DNA of 33,834 bases from CAZEVY01 sp964515555 (GTDB taxonomy: Bacteria > Acidobacteriota > Terriglobia > Bryobacterales > Bryobacteraceae), in assembly GCA_964515555.1 (NCBI GenBank), contig CAZEVY010000055.1:1-33834 (forward strand), given 5' to 3'. This document shows positions 9,704 to 17,651 of the stretch, piece after piece. The notes beneath the pieces were generated by a model that was not told the origin of the DNA, searched no databases, and was given only the letters and a program-made list of their open reading frames with translations. The position numbers were made by a program, and so were the translations under genes. Positions within the stretch are counted from its first letter, which is position 1. Each line of letters opens with the position of its first letter.

Positions 9704-12700
9704 TTAGTCGACGACCCGCACACTGAGCACGGTGGATTGTCCACCGGCGCCGATCGCCAGCGGCTGCTCCATGCCCAGAGGCACCCATCCCGGAACCGTG
9801 ACGTTGATCTGATAGACGCCGACCTGGCCCGGGGCGAGACCGGCGAACGTGATCGGCAGGGCGACGCCGCCGAGCGTGACTTCGGGCTCGATCAGCGGCA
9901 CCGGGGCCGGGTCGCCCGGCGCGGGAACGCCGGCGTCGATGGCCGGCAGCGTCCGGCCCAGTCCGGTGAGGAAGATGGTCAGCGTATCCTCGCGGTGGAC
10001 CGGGTTGGAGAGCGTCACGAACTGGCCGTTCTTAATGCGGACGACGGTGGGCAGGTCGGTGAGCGGCCCGGCCGTGCCCGAGCGGAAAACGCCCGGTCCG
10101 GTCGGCAGCACCGTCAGGTTGAAGTTGTCGCTCACGCCACCGGGCGTGCGCAGGATCATGGTGACGTTGCCCTCGACGTTGAAGGGCATCTGCGCGTTCA
10201 CCTGGGTCGGCGAGACGAACAGGATCGGCACCGGGACGCCGTTGACCGTCAGGCAGCTTTCGCCGAGCGCGGTGGGAAGGGGCAGCTCGCGGGAGGCCTG
10301 GTTGATGGGGCTGAGGTCGCGCCCGCTCACGGTGATGAGGCCGCCGGGCGATAGCGGCGAGCGCGAATCGGCCGCGTTGGCGACGCGCTCGATCCGCGGG
10401 GAGGCCACCGAGGCGTCGTAGTTCCACGGCAGCACCGTGAAGCCCGAGGTCGATAGGCTGACGATGACGTTGCGGCTGTAGATGGGCGCGAGCGTGCGCG
10501 TGAAGTTCGCGCCCGTCTCGTTCAGCACGGGCGACTCGACCATGCGGGTGGGGCGAATGCCCTGGCCGCTGGTCAGCTCGACCCGCTGAATGATGCCCGG
10601 CGATCCCGAGTTCGGCGAGGTGGTGCGGTAGCCGGCCTGGTCCAGGAAGAAGAAGCCGGACGACTCGCCGGTTCCCGATTCGAGCGCCCTCTGCACCACC
10701 AGCGACGAATTCAGCAGCGAGTTGCCGACCACGTACTGGTCGAAGCTCGAGGCGGCGATGGCGCCTTCGAGCAGCTGCGCGTCCTTGCGCGAGATGGTGA
10801 AGCTGTCCACGTTGGCGTTGTAGAGCATCAATGTGCCGTTCGCCTGCGCGATCAGGATGGTGGAGCCGTTGGGCGAGGCGGTGAGCGCCGTGTTGATGTC
10901 GATGTCGTTCTGGTAGACGCCCAACGAGGGCAGCTCGGTCGCCGAGCGCGTGAGCATGTCGATACGGTCGATCTTGTGCACCGGGCCGGCCACGCGGGTG
11001 GCGGCCAGCAGAGCGTTGCCGCTGGAGGCCAGCCAGCGCGGGTAGTGGCCAAAGGGCATGCGCACGGGCTGAGAAGGCTCCAGGGTCTCCAGGTCGAAGA
11101 CGTTGGCGATCTGCGAATTGTCGTTGCCGACCAGCAGCCAGCGCCGGTCGAAGGTGATGGCCATCGAGGTGGGCGTGTTGCCGGTGCGCAGCGTGGCGAT
11201 CTGGTTGTAGTTGACGCCGTCGAACACCAGCACTTCATTGGTGTCCTGGCGGAGCACGAAGAAGCGGTCGCGCACCGGGTCCGGCACGATGTCGACCAGC
11301 TTGCCGGAGACGTTGACGAAGGTCCCGCGCTGATCGGGCTCGCGGTTGTTGACCAGCAGCCGCACTTCGGGCGCGAGGTTGACCGCGCGCGAGGAGGCGA
11401 TGCGAAGCGCCCCGGAAGCGGTGCCCTTCTGGTTCTGGAAGGCGTTGGGGTCGACGATGACGCGGACGACGGCCGGAGTCACGCCGCTGGAGGGGCTGAC
11501 GAAGACGCCGGGGAGTGTCGAGGTCACCGTGAAGTCGGTGTTGGCGCCGCTGGGATCGGTGATGGTGAACTCCTGGGTGGCGACGCGCCGGTCGCAGAAA
11601 TTGCCGCGAAAGGCGATGTCCTGCACGCTGGCGATGAGCCGCGGCTGACGGTCGAGCTGGCCGACCGGGAGAATGCTGACGCCGCTCTCGGAGATGGCGT
11701 ACATGACCGAGCCATCGGAGTTCAGGATGCTCTTGCCGGACAGGTTCTCGGCGAGTTGAAGGCGCTCGCGCACGCGCAGGTTGTCGGCATCGTGGACCTG
11801 GAGGACGGCCGGCGCCGCCGTGGCTCCGGGAGTGGGGGTGGCGGTCCCGCCCTGCGGAATCTGGGCGTAGACGCGGCCGCGCTCGGCGTCGATGGCGTGG
11901 CTGCCGACGTGCAGATCGCCGCGCGGATTCGGGAACTGGGCCCAGAGCGTACCGGAGGTGGTGTTCAGCGCCCAGCCCGAGATGTAATACGACCCGTCGC
12001 GGTTGACGCTGACGACGCGCGGCCCCATGGCGGGCGTCGACACGTAGTTGAAAGCGACCAGGCGGTTGGCGAAGACCTCGTAGCTGAACTGGATGGTGTC
12101 GGAGAGGCCGAAGATGCGGCGGCCGTCGCCGGAGGCCGCTACCGAGGCCGCGATGATATTCGCCGGGAACTGGGCCGATTGCGCCGGGAGCGTCTTGGCG
12201 ACCACGCCGGTGATGGTGTCGAGCGTCCGGGTGGAGCCGCTGACCGGGTCGAACAGCGTGAAGTCGGTCGAGGTCACCACCAGGGCGCGGTTATCGATGC
12301 CGAAGGCGACGCCGAGCGGCGGGAAGCCGAGGGCGAAGGACTGCTTTCCGCGCGTGTCGAGGTTGATCAGTGTGAGCGCGTTGTTGGGCGTGTTCGGCGC
12401 GGCGAAGTTGCCGTAGTGCGCCACCAGCAGCCAGCGCCCGTCCGGGGAAATCGAGATGGAGCCGGGCTGCGGATTGACGTTGATCGAGGTCTGGATGGTC
12501 CCGTCGGCGAGCGACATGACCTCGATGCGGTTGGCCGTGAAATTGGCGATGTAGAGCACGCCGCGGCCTTCGTCGAGGGCGACATCGGCGGCGTGGCCGC
12601 CGATGGGGACCACGCGGCCGAAGGTGCCGGCCGGCAGGCTTGCCGGCAGCGCCAGCGCCAGGAACAGGGCGAGCCGCCCCCAGGCGGACCGCTTCGTATC

Positions 12701-12721
12701 GGTGACCATTGACTTCTTCAT
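9704..12721 (-). CDS. Large secreted beta-propeller protein with C-terminal Solibacter-type (TIGR03437-like) domain
   Basis: A 1005-residue exported protein with a signal peptide at about residues 11-33 (RSAWGRLALFLALALPASLPAG). The ATG at 12721 is preferred because GGGAG lies 8 bp upstream; a TTG 24 bp earlier is the alternative. The N-terminal ~330 residues hold YVTN-like propeller repeats (ADVALDEGRGVLYIANFTAN, PGSISISPDGRWLLVAHYGN). A linker with an immunoglobulin-like stretch follows (FTVTSTLPGVFVSPSSGVTP). A second propeller covers about 450-760 (TPTSMAITFDRRWLLVGNDN). The last ~220 residues, from VANAADSRSPLSPGGLITVS through VSPTQVNAQMPFNVEGNVTM and GLGRTLPAIDAGVPAP to the end, match the domain family expanded in Solibacter. 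Its biochemical function is unknown; propellers of this kind often bind or scaffold at the cell surface. Confidence 0.85.
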   Translation of the reverse strand: MKKSMVTDTKRSAWGRLALFLALALPASLPAGTFGRVVPIGGHAADVALDEGRGVLYIANFTANRIEVMSLADGTIQTSINVNPQPGSISISPDGRWLLVAHYGNFAAPNTPNNALTLINLDTRGKQSFALGFPPLGVAFGIDNRALVVTSTDFTLFDPVSGSTRTLDTITGVVAKTLPAQSAQFPANIIAASVAASGDGRRIFGLSDTIQFSYEVFANRLVAFNYVSTPAMGPRVVSVNRDGSYYISGWALNTTSGTLWAQFPNPRGDLHVGSHAIDAERGRVYAQIPQGGTATPTPGATAAPAVLQVHDADNLRVRERLQLAENLSGKSILNSDGSVMYAISESGVSILPVGQLDRQPRLIASVQDIAFRGNFCDRRVATQEFTITDPSGANTDFTVTSTLPGVFVSPSSGVTPAVVRVIVDPNAFQNQKGTASGALRIASSRAVNLAPEVRLLVNNREPDQRGTFVNVSGKLVDIVPDPVRDRFFVLRQDTNEVLVFDGVNYNQIATLRTGNTPTSMAITFDRRWLLVGNDNSQIANVFDLETLEPSQPVRMPFGHYPRWLASSGNALLAATRVAGPVHKIDRIDMLTRSATELPSLGVYQNDIDINTALTASPNGSTILIAQANGTLMLYNANVDSFTISRKDAQLLEGAIAASSFDQYVVGNSLLNSSLVVQRALESGTGESSGFFFLDQAGYRTTSPNSGSPGIIQRVELTSGQGIRPTRMVESPVLNETGANFTRTLAPIYSRNVIVSLSTSGFTVLPWNYDASVASPRIERVANAADSRSPLSPGGLITVSGRDLSPINQASRELPLPTALGESCLTVNGVPVPILFVSPTQVNAQMPFNVEGNVTMILRTPGGVSDNFNLTVLPTGPGVFRSGTAGPLTDLPTVVRIKNGQFVTLSNPVHREDTLTIFLTGLGRTLPAIDAGVPAPGDPAPVPLIEPEVTLGGVALPITFAGLAPGQVGVYQINVTVPGWVPLGMEQPLAIGAGGQSTVLSVRVVD

Positions 12722-12962
12722 TTCCTTCACTCCCGTCGAAAACAAACTTCGCCTCTCGGGCCGGCCCGAGGGCGCCGGCTCGACACATCCACTCCCTCAG
12801 GTTGTTGTCTGACTGCCGGAACTCCGCTCCCTTGGGCCGCGGCTCGCAAGACGAATATCCGTCCGCGGAGCCGCTGCCGAAGGGAGCGGTCGCTCCGAGC
12901 TTTCGCCCAATCGAGGCGTGGCCTCCGATGCCACGCCCCGCCGGGCGCCGGACCGCTACCGC
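12722..12962. other. Intergenic region with several inverted repeats
   Basis: These 241 bp separate the Tad locus from the propeller gene, and no protein-like ORF is seen. The most prominent element is a perfect 8-bp stem, GGCGTGGC / GCCACGCC (12915-12937, loop 7 nt), 25 bp after the 30-residue ORF. It may end the Tad transcript on the minus strand but has no T run. A weaker 7-bp repeat (GCGGCTC ... GAGCCGC) lies nearer the propeller gene. No clear promoter could be assigned. Confidence 0.4.
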
Positions 12963-13055
12963 TTACTCGACGCTCTTACGCCGGCGCAGCACGATCAGTC
13001 CGAGAAACGCGACTGCAAGCAGCGCGCAGATAATCCGAACCAACGTAGGATCCAT
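12963..13055 (-). CDS. 30-residue single-span membrane miniprotein
   Basis: A short ORF of 30 codons reads M-D-P-T-L-V-R followed by a hydrophobic stretch (IICALLAVAFLGLIVL, residues 8-23) and a basic tail RRRKSVE. An AGGAGA Shine-Dalgarno (minus strand, at 13068-13063) lies 7 bases before the ATG, well placed. The gene sits 45 bp after tadC in the same direction and just before a hairpin, so it is probably the last gene of the Tad operon. The pattern of hydrophobic helix plus basic C-terminus predicts an inner-membrane protein with a cytoplasmic tail. It matches no Flp pilin: there is no prepilin cleavage site with a following Glu. Function unknown. Confidence 0.6.
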   Translation of the reverse strand: MDPTLVRIICALLAVAFLGLIVLRRRKSVE

Positions 13056-13100
13056 TTGCCTCTCTCCTTTCCCAAGTAATTGCTTTCCGTCTCACCCGCT

Positions 13101-14021
13101 CTAGAGGTTGTTCATCATCGGGATCAGGTCCCGGACGATCTTCACCACCATGGGACCCACCGTCACCACGAACAGCGACGGCAGAATACAGAAAAAGATC
13201 GGAAACACCAGCTTGACGCCCAGCTTGGCGGCCTTCTCCTCGGCGATCTGGCGGGCCTGTACCCGCATATAATCGGCGTGCGCGCGCAGACTCTGCGCCA
13301 CGCCGGTACCGAAGCGGTCGGCCTGGATGAGCACCGCGACCAGCTTCTTCAGGTCTTCGACATTGCTGCGCTCGGCCAGGTTCCGCAAGGCGTCGATGCG
13401 CCGCAGTCCGCCCTTGAGCTCCAAGTTGATCATGCCGAACTCCTCGGTGATCTCCGGGTGGGCGCGCTCGAGGTCCTTGGCCACCTGCACCAGCGCCTGA
13501 TCCAGACCCAGTCCGCTCTCCACGCAGACCACCAGAAGGTCGAGCGCATTCGGCAGCCCGCGGCGGATCTGCTTCTGCCTTTTCTTGGCGCGCATGCGCA
13601 CATACTCATTGGGACCGAAGAAGCCCATGGCCGCGGCCGTCATGACCGCCATCACCTTGTTGGTCGGCTCGGCCGGCGATCCGGCCACCGCCAGGCTCAT
13701 CAGCAGGGGCATCAACAGGCCCAGGACGAACTTGGCGCCGTAGAAGATTTGCAGCGCCTTGGGATTCCGGATCCCGGCGCGGATCATCTTTCGATGGATG
13801 ACGCCGGCGTCCTTGGGCGAGACCGGCATCATGGTGCCGATCTTGCGGACCAGTTCGTGAAAGGCCAGGCTGGGATGCACCGGCATCTCGTCGTGCGTGA
13901 CCTGCGAGGCGCCCGTGACGCGCTCGATGGCCTCCTTGGGCTTCAGCCACATCTTGACGCCGAACAGAGACGCCGCCACCGCCACCAGCAGGAAGATCAG
14001 AATGCTCAACCCGATCGCCAT
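13101..14021 (-). CDS. tadC: TadC-type inner-membrane platform protein (T2SS F family)
   Basis: A 306-residue platform subunit of the Tad/Flp pilus machine, working with TadB and the TadA motor. It has an N-terminal membrane helix, a pair of helices around residues 92-135 (FYGAKFVLGLLMPLLMSLAV, VMAVMTAAAMGFFG), the cytoplasmic F domain, and a C-terminal helix (LVFPIFFCILPSLFVVTVGP). The F-domain motifs include LPNALDLLVVCVESGLGLDQ, LERAHPEITEEF and ADRFGTGVAQSLRAHAD. The order and spacing are typical of TadC. It begins 1 bp after the tadB stop. A second TadC paralogue is encoded at 25301-26200. Confidence 0.93.
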   Translation of the reverse strand: MAIGLSILIFLLVAVAASLFGVKMWLKPKEAIERVTGASQVTHDEMPVHPSLAFHELVRKIGTMMPVSPKDAGVIHRKMIRAGIRNPKALQIFYGAKFVLGLLMPLLMSLAVAGSPAEPTNKVMAVMTAAAMGFFGPNEYVRMRAKKRQKQIRRGLPNALDLLVVCVESGLGLDQALVQVAKDLERAHPEITEEFGMINLELKGGLRRIDALRNLAERSNVEDLKKLVAVLIQADRFGTGVAQSLRAHADYMRVQARQIAEEKAAKLGVKLVFPIFFCILPSLFVVTVGPMVVKIVRDLIPMMNNL

Positions 14022-14022
14022 C

Positions 14023-15003
14023 CTATACCTCGATGTTCACGATCTTCCGGATGATCAGGTACCCGGTGGCCTGGAGCGCGATGGCCACGCCCGCCATGAT
14101 GTTGCCGGTGGTCTCGCGGGCGAAGAAGCTGATGTACTCCGGGTTGGTGTACAGCATCAGCAGCGCCACGCACACCGGAATCGACGTCAGCGCCAGTCCC
14201 GTCATGCGGCCGTGCGCGCTGATGGCGCGGATCTTGCCGCGCAGCTTGAAGCGCTCGCGGATCACGTAGGCCAGCTTGTCGAGAATCTCGGCCAGGTTGC
14301 CTCCGGTGCGTTTCTGGAGCAGCACCGCCGAGACGAAGAAATGCACGTCCAGGATCGGTACCCGCTTGGCCAGCTTCATCAGCGCCAGGTCGAGCGGCAT
14401 GCCCAGGTTGTGTTCGTCGAAAGCGCGGCGGAACTCGCTCGCCAGCGGCTCCTGGAACTCGCGGTGAATCATCTCCAGCGACACCGAGAAGGCGTGGCCT
14501 GCCCGCATCGAGCGCGCCACGAACTCCAGGCTCTCGGGGAACTGCTCCTCGAAGCGCCACAGCCGTTTGCGGCGCACGCGCATCAGGTAGACCACCGGGA
14601 AGGTCCCGATGAGAAGCGCCCCAGCCAGCTGCAGGACGAAGTACTGGTCGCCCAGGAACAGTCTTCCCATCAGTACGGCGATCAGAAAAATGGCCACGCA
14701 GGAGTGCGCCAGCCGCGTCGGCCGCCATTTCATGCCGGCCTGCTCGATCAGCTCCTCGAGCTTGCGGTTCAACTCGAGCTTCTTCATCAGCCGCATGATC
14801 AGCTTTCCGGTGGACTTGTCCTCCGGCGCGATCAGGCTGGGCGCCGCCGCCGGGCCCTTGCCCTTCTTCTCGGGCCTGGTCTTCTCGAGAATCCGATTCT
14901 TCATGCGGTCGCGGTCGACGTTACGGAAAAAGCGGTTGACCAGCCACCATCCGGCCATGACGGCGATCCAGATTCCGACGACCGAAAATGCGAAGACTCC
15001 CAT
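14023..15003 (-). CDS. tadB: TadB-type inner-membrane platform protein (T2SS F family)
   Basis: A 326-residue platform subunit. An N-terminal helix (VGIWIAVMAGWWLVNRFF) is followed by a basic cytoplasmic stretch. Then come a helix pair (AHSCVAIFLIAVLMGRLFLG, FVLQLAGALLIGTFPVVYLM) and the F domain with EQFPESLEFVARSMRAGHAF, EHNLGMPLDLALMKLAKRVP and RTGGNLAEILDKLAYVIRER. A C-terminal helix pair closes the protein. This arrangement and AISAHGRMTGLAL are characteristic of TadB. It starts 10 bp after tadA. The paralogue at 24327-25304 shares all these motifs. Confidence 0.93.
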   Translation of the reverse strand: MGVFAFSVVGIWIAVMAGWWLVNRFFRNVDRDRMKNRILEKTRPEKKGKGPAAAPSLIAPEDKSTGKLIMRLMKKLELNRKLEELIEQAGMKWRPTRLAHSCVAIFLIAVLMGRLFLGDQYFVLQLAGALLIGTFPVVYLMRVRRKRLWRFEEQFPESLEFVARSMRAGHAFSVSLEMIHREFQEPLASEFRRAFDEHNLGMPLDLALMKLAKRVPILDVHFFVSAVLLQKRTGGNLAEILDKLAYVIRERFKLRGKIRAISAHGRMTGLALTSIPVCVALLMLYTNPEYISFFARETTGNIMAGVAIALQATGYLIIRKIVNIEV

Positions 15004-15013
15004 CGAAATACCT

Positions 15014-16387
15014 CTAGACCTCCACGATCTCGTCGAACAGGTCGGCCCGCAGGCGGATGCCGGCCGAAAGCAGCTTCTCGTAGAATTTCGGCCGAATGCC
15101 GGTGGCGGCGAAGCGGCCCACCACGTGACCGTCCGGCGAGACGCCGCGCTTCTCGAAGATGAAGATGTCCTGCAAGGTGACTACCTCGCCTTCCATTCCG
15201 GTGACTTCGGTGATGTTGATGACGCGGCGGCTTCCGTCACTCATGCGCGCCGCCTGCACGATAATGTGCACGGCGCTGGCGATCTGCTGCCGGATCGAGA
15301 CCAGCTGCATGTTGGCGTTCGCCAGGCTCACCATGACCTCCAGGCGCGCGATGGCGTCGCGCGGACTGTTGGCGTGCACCGTCGTCAGCGATCCGTCGTG
15401 ACCGGTGTTCATGGCCTGCAACATGTCGAGCGCTTCCTCGCCGCGGACCTCGCCGACCACGATGCGGTCGGGACGCATGCGGAGGCTGTTGATCAGCAGC
15501 TCGCGCTGCCGCACCGCCCCGTTGCCTTCCAGATTGGGCGGCCGCGTCTCCAGGCGCGCCACGTGCGGCTGCTTGAGCTGGAGCTCGGCTGCGTCTTCGA
15601 TGGTGACGATGCGTTCCCGGGGCGAAATGAAGGCCGACTGCGCGTTGAGCAGCGTGGTCTTGCCGGCGCCGGTTCCGCCCGAGATCAGGATGTTCAGCCG
15701 GGCCTTGACGGCGCCCTCGAGTAACTCCATCATGCCTGGGGTCATGGCCTTCTTTTCGACCAGGTCGGCCGGCATGAGCTTGTCCTGGCTGAAACGGCGG
15801 ATGGACAGCAGAGGGCCGTCGACCGCCAGCGGCGGGATGATGGCGTTGACGCGCGAGCCGTCGGAGAGACGCGCGTCCACCATGGGAGTCGATTCGTCGA
15901 TGCGGCGGCCCACCTGGCTGACGATCTTGTCGATGATGCGCAGCAGGTGCTGGTCGTCGCGGAAGGTCACCGAGGTAATGTCGAGCTGCCCGCGGCGCTC
16001 GACGTAGACCTGCTTGTGGGTGTTTACCAGGATGTCGGAGATGGTGGGGTCCTGAAGGAGCGGCTCGAGCGGCCCCAGACCGAAGACCTCGTCGAGCACC
16101 TCGTCGCAGATCTGCTGCTTTTCGATCGAGCTGAGCAGCGTCTGCTCGCCGTCGATCAGCGTCATCAGCGCCTGGCGGACCTCCCCGCGCACGCGCTGGT
16201 TCTCGATGGTGGCCAGCGCCTCCAGGTTGATCTTGTCCAGCAGCTTGCGATGGAGCGTGAACTTCAGCTCCTGGTATTCCGGCTTCAACGAGCCTTTCGA
16301 ACGCCCGGCGTTCTTCAGCAGCCGCTGTTCCCAGCTGAGCGGCTGGCCGGTCGCGAGGGTTCTCGAAGTTTCGGGGTTCGGAAGCAT
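15014..16387 (-). CDS. tadA: TadA/CpaF secretion ATPase
   Basis: A 457-residue hexameric motor ATPase of the Tad system that drives fibre assembly from the cytoplasm. It carries the Walker A GGTGAGKTT (residues 237-245), the Asp box IVTIEDAAEL (260-269), the Walker B region RIVVGEVRG (308-316) and the His box GHDGSLTTVHAN (329-340). All are intact. The N-terminal part contains the CpaF-type IISDILVN-like segment (TISDILVNTHKQVYVERRGQ) and a FRD..HL..I..KI...GRRIDE stretch. It lies between tadZ (26 bp upstream) and tadB (10 bp downstream). It is the only secretion ATPase in the window and would have to serve both TadB/TadC pairs unless another exists elsewhere. Confidence 0.96.
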   Translation of the reverse strand: MLPNPETSRTLATGQPLSWEQRLLKNAGRSKGSLKPEYQELKFTLHRKLLDKINLEALATIENQRVRGEVRQALMTLIDGEQTLLSSIEKQQICDEVLDEVFGLGPLEPLLQDPTISDILVNTHKQVYVERRGQLDITSVTFRDDQHLLRIIDKIVSQVGRRIDESTPMVDARLSDGSRVNAIIPPLAVDGPLLSIRRFSQDKLMPADLVEKKAMTPGMMELLEGAVKARLNILISGGTGAGKTTLLNAQSAFISPRERIVTIEDAAELQLKQPHVARLETRPPNLEGNGAVRQRELLINSLRMRPDRIVVGEVRGEEALDMLQAMNTGHDGSLTTVHANSPRDAIARLEVMVSLANANMQLVSIRQQIASAVHIIVQAARMSDGSRRVINITEVTGMEGEVVTLQDIFIFEKRGVSPDGHVVGRFAATGIRPKFYEKLLSAGIRLRADLFDEIVEV

Positions 16388-16413
16388 GGCTTACCTGATG
16401 GCTCTCCTTGCGG

Positions 16414-17613
16414 TCATCTCGCTAGCGCCGCCTTCAGCTCGATACCCGACTTCTTCCGGTCGGCGATAGCGGCGCCGGTAAGCCGGCCCGCCAGCGTCGA
16501 GATCGCTTTGCCGAGGTCGCAGTCGCCGCCCAGCGGCTGTCCCAGAGACAGCACCCGGTGCAGCGAGAAATAGTCGTTCGGAAAACTGGCGTGGACGGCG
16601 CAGTTGAAAATCTTCTCGATGTCGGTTCCGCCGATACCGTCCTGCTTGCTCAGGCGGTTGACGATGACCTGGTAACGGTCCTTGCCGAAGCCGAGCTGCA
16701 ACAGGAAATTGATGGCCTTGCGCGCCAGGTGCAGACTGGCCAGGTCGGCCGTGGTCACCAGGAAGGCCTGGTCGCATTCGCTCACCGCCAGCAGCGTCTG
16801 GCGATGGAAAATCGTAGGCGTGTCGACCAGCACCCAGTCGTAGCTCATCCGGCAGTAATCCAGCAGGTCGTGCAGGCGCGTCGGCTCCACGTCGCCGGTG
16901 AAGGGCGCTTCCGGCGCCGCCAGAACGTCCACGCCCGCGACGTTGCTCACCAGCGTCGACCAGGCGCCCGGTTCGAGCCGCGCGGCGTAGTCCAGCGCGT
17001 CGATCACCGAGGCGCCCGGCTGGAGCTTCAGGTAGAAGCCCAGCGTCCCGCCCGCCAGATCCAGGTCGGCCAGCAGGACGCGCTTGCCGGTGATACGGCG
17101 GATGGCGAAGGCGGTGTGGGTCGCCAGCGTCGATGCGCCGGCGCCCGGCTTGGCGCTGGTGAATACGATCACCTTGCCCATCTCGGGCGGCGATTGCGAT
17201 TCCGGCAGCCGCAGCCGGCGGATGCGCGCCAGGGCTTCGCGCTGCGCCACAACGTCGAAGGGAGCGTAGAGGAACTCCACGGCTCCGCTCCGGAGGGCGC
17301 GCAGCACGGCCTCGGAGTCGTTGGAGCTGTGCAGCCCGATAACATGCACCACGGGCCGGCAGGTGGCCAGGAAGCGGATCAGGTCAGTGGCCGTCTCCAG
17401 GTCCTCGCCGACGTCGATCAACACCAGGTCGGGTTTCAGCTGCCGCAGACGGATTTCCAGCGTCTGACGCGACGGGTAGCTCTTCAGCTCGGCGACCACC
17501 TGGAAGGCGTGCGTCTCCCCGATCGTGTGCACGAACTGGTCGATCAGCCCCTGATTCGGTGAAATCAGGAGTGCCGTCAGCTCGGTGTCCCGTGGGCGCC
17601 GGTCGGAATCCAT
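16414..17613 (-). CDS. tadZ: TadZ/CpaE-type localisation ATPase with receiver-like N-terminus
   Basis: A 399-residue protein that in other Tad systems places the machine at the cell pole. The first ~135 residues resemble a response-regulator receiver fold (LKPDLVLIDVGEDLETATDL with Asp at 67). Residues 147-390 form a MinD/ParA-like ATPase: SAKPGAGASTLA (153-164), LADLDLAGG (181-189) and VLVDTPTIFHRQ. In the deviant Walker A the signature Lys 155 is kept, but the P-loop Lys before Ser is replaced by Ala 160. Atypical P-loops are known in TadZ proteins, so this need not mean loss of function. It lies between the secretin (38 bp upstream) and tadA. Confidence 0.9.
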   Translation of the reverse strand: MDSDRRPRDTELTALLISPNQGLIDQFVHTIGETHAFQVVAELKSYPSRQTLEIRLRQLKPDLVLIDVGEDLETATDLIRFLATCRPVVHVIGLHSSNDSEAVLRALRSGAVEFLYAPFDVVAQREALARIRRLRLPESQSPPEMGKVIVFTSAKPGAGASTLATHTAFAIRRITGKRVLLADLDLAGGTLGFYLKLQPGASVIDALDYAARLEPGAWSTLVSNVAGVDVLAAPEAPFTGDVEPTRLHDLLDYCRMSYDWVLVDTPTIFHRQTLLAVSECDQAFLVTTADLASLHLARKAINFLLQLGFGKDRYQVIVNRLSKQDGIGGTDIEKIFNCAVHASFPNDYFSLHRVLSLGQPLGGDCDLGKAISTLAGRLTGAAIADRKKSGIELKAALAR

Positions 17614-17651
17614 CGCCTGAACCTGTCGAAAGCGTTCCCGCGCAGGCGGAA

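Noticed and set aside
10976..12712. 578-codon open frame on the plus strand
   Set aside because: It runs opposite the propeller protein, has Arg/Ala/Asp/Gly-rich antisense composition and no recognisable domain.
12963..13055. Possible Flp pilin or PEP-CTERM-like anchor in the 30-residue ORF
   Set aside because: There is no prepilin cleavage site and no PEP motif, and the ORF is shorter than any Flp prepilin I know.
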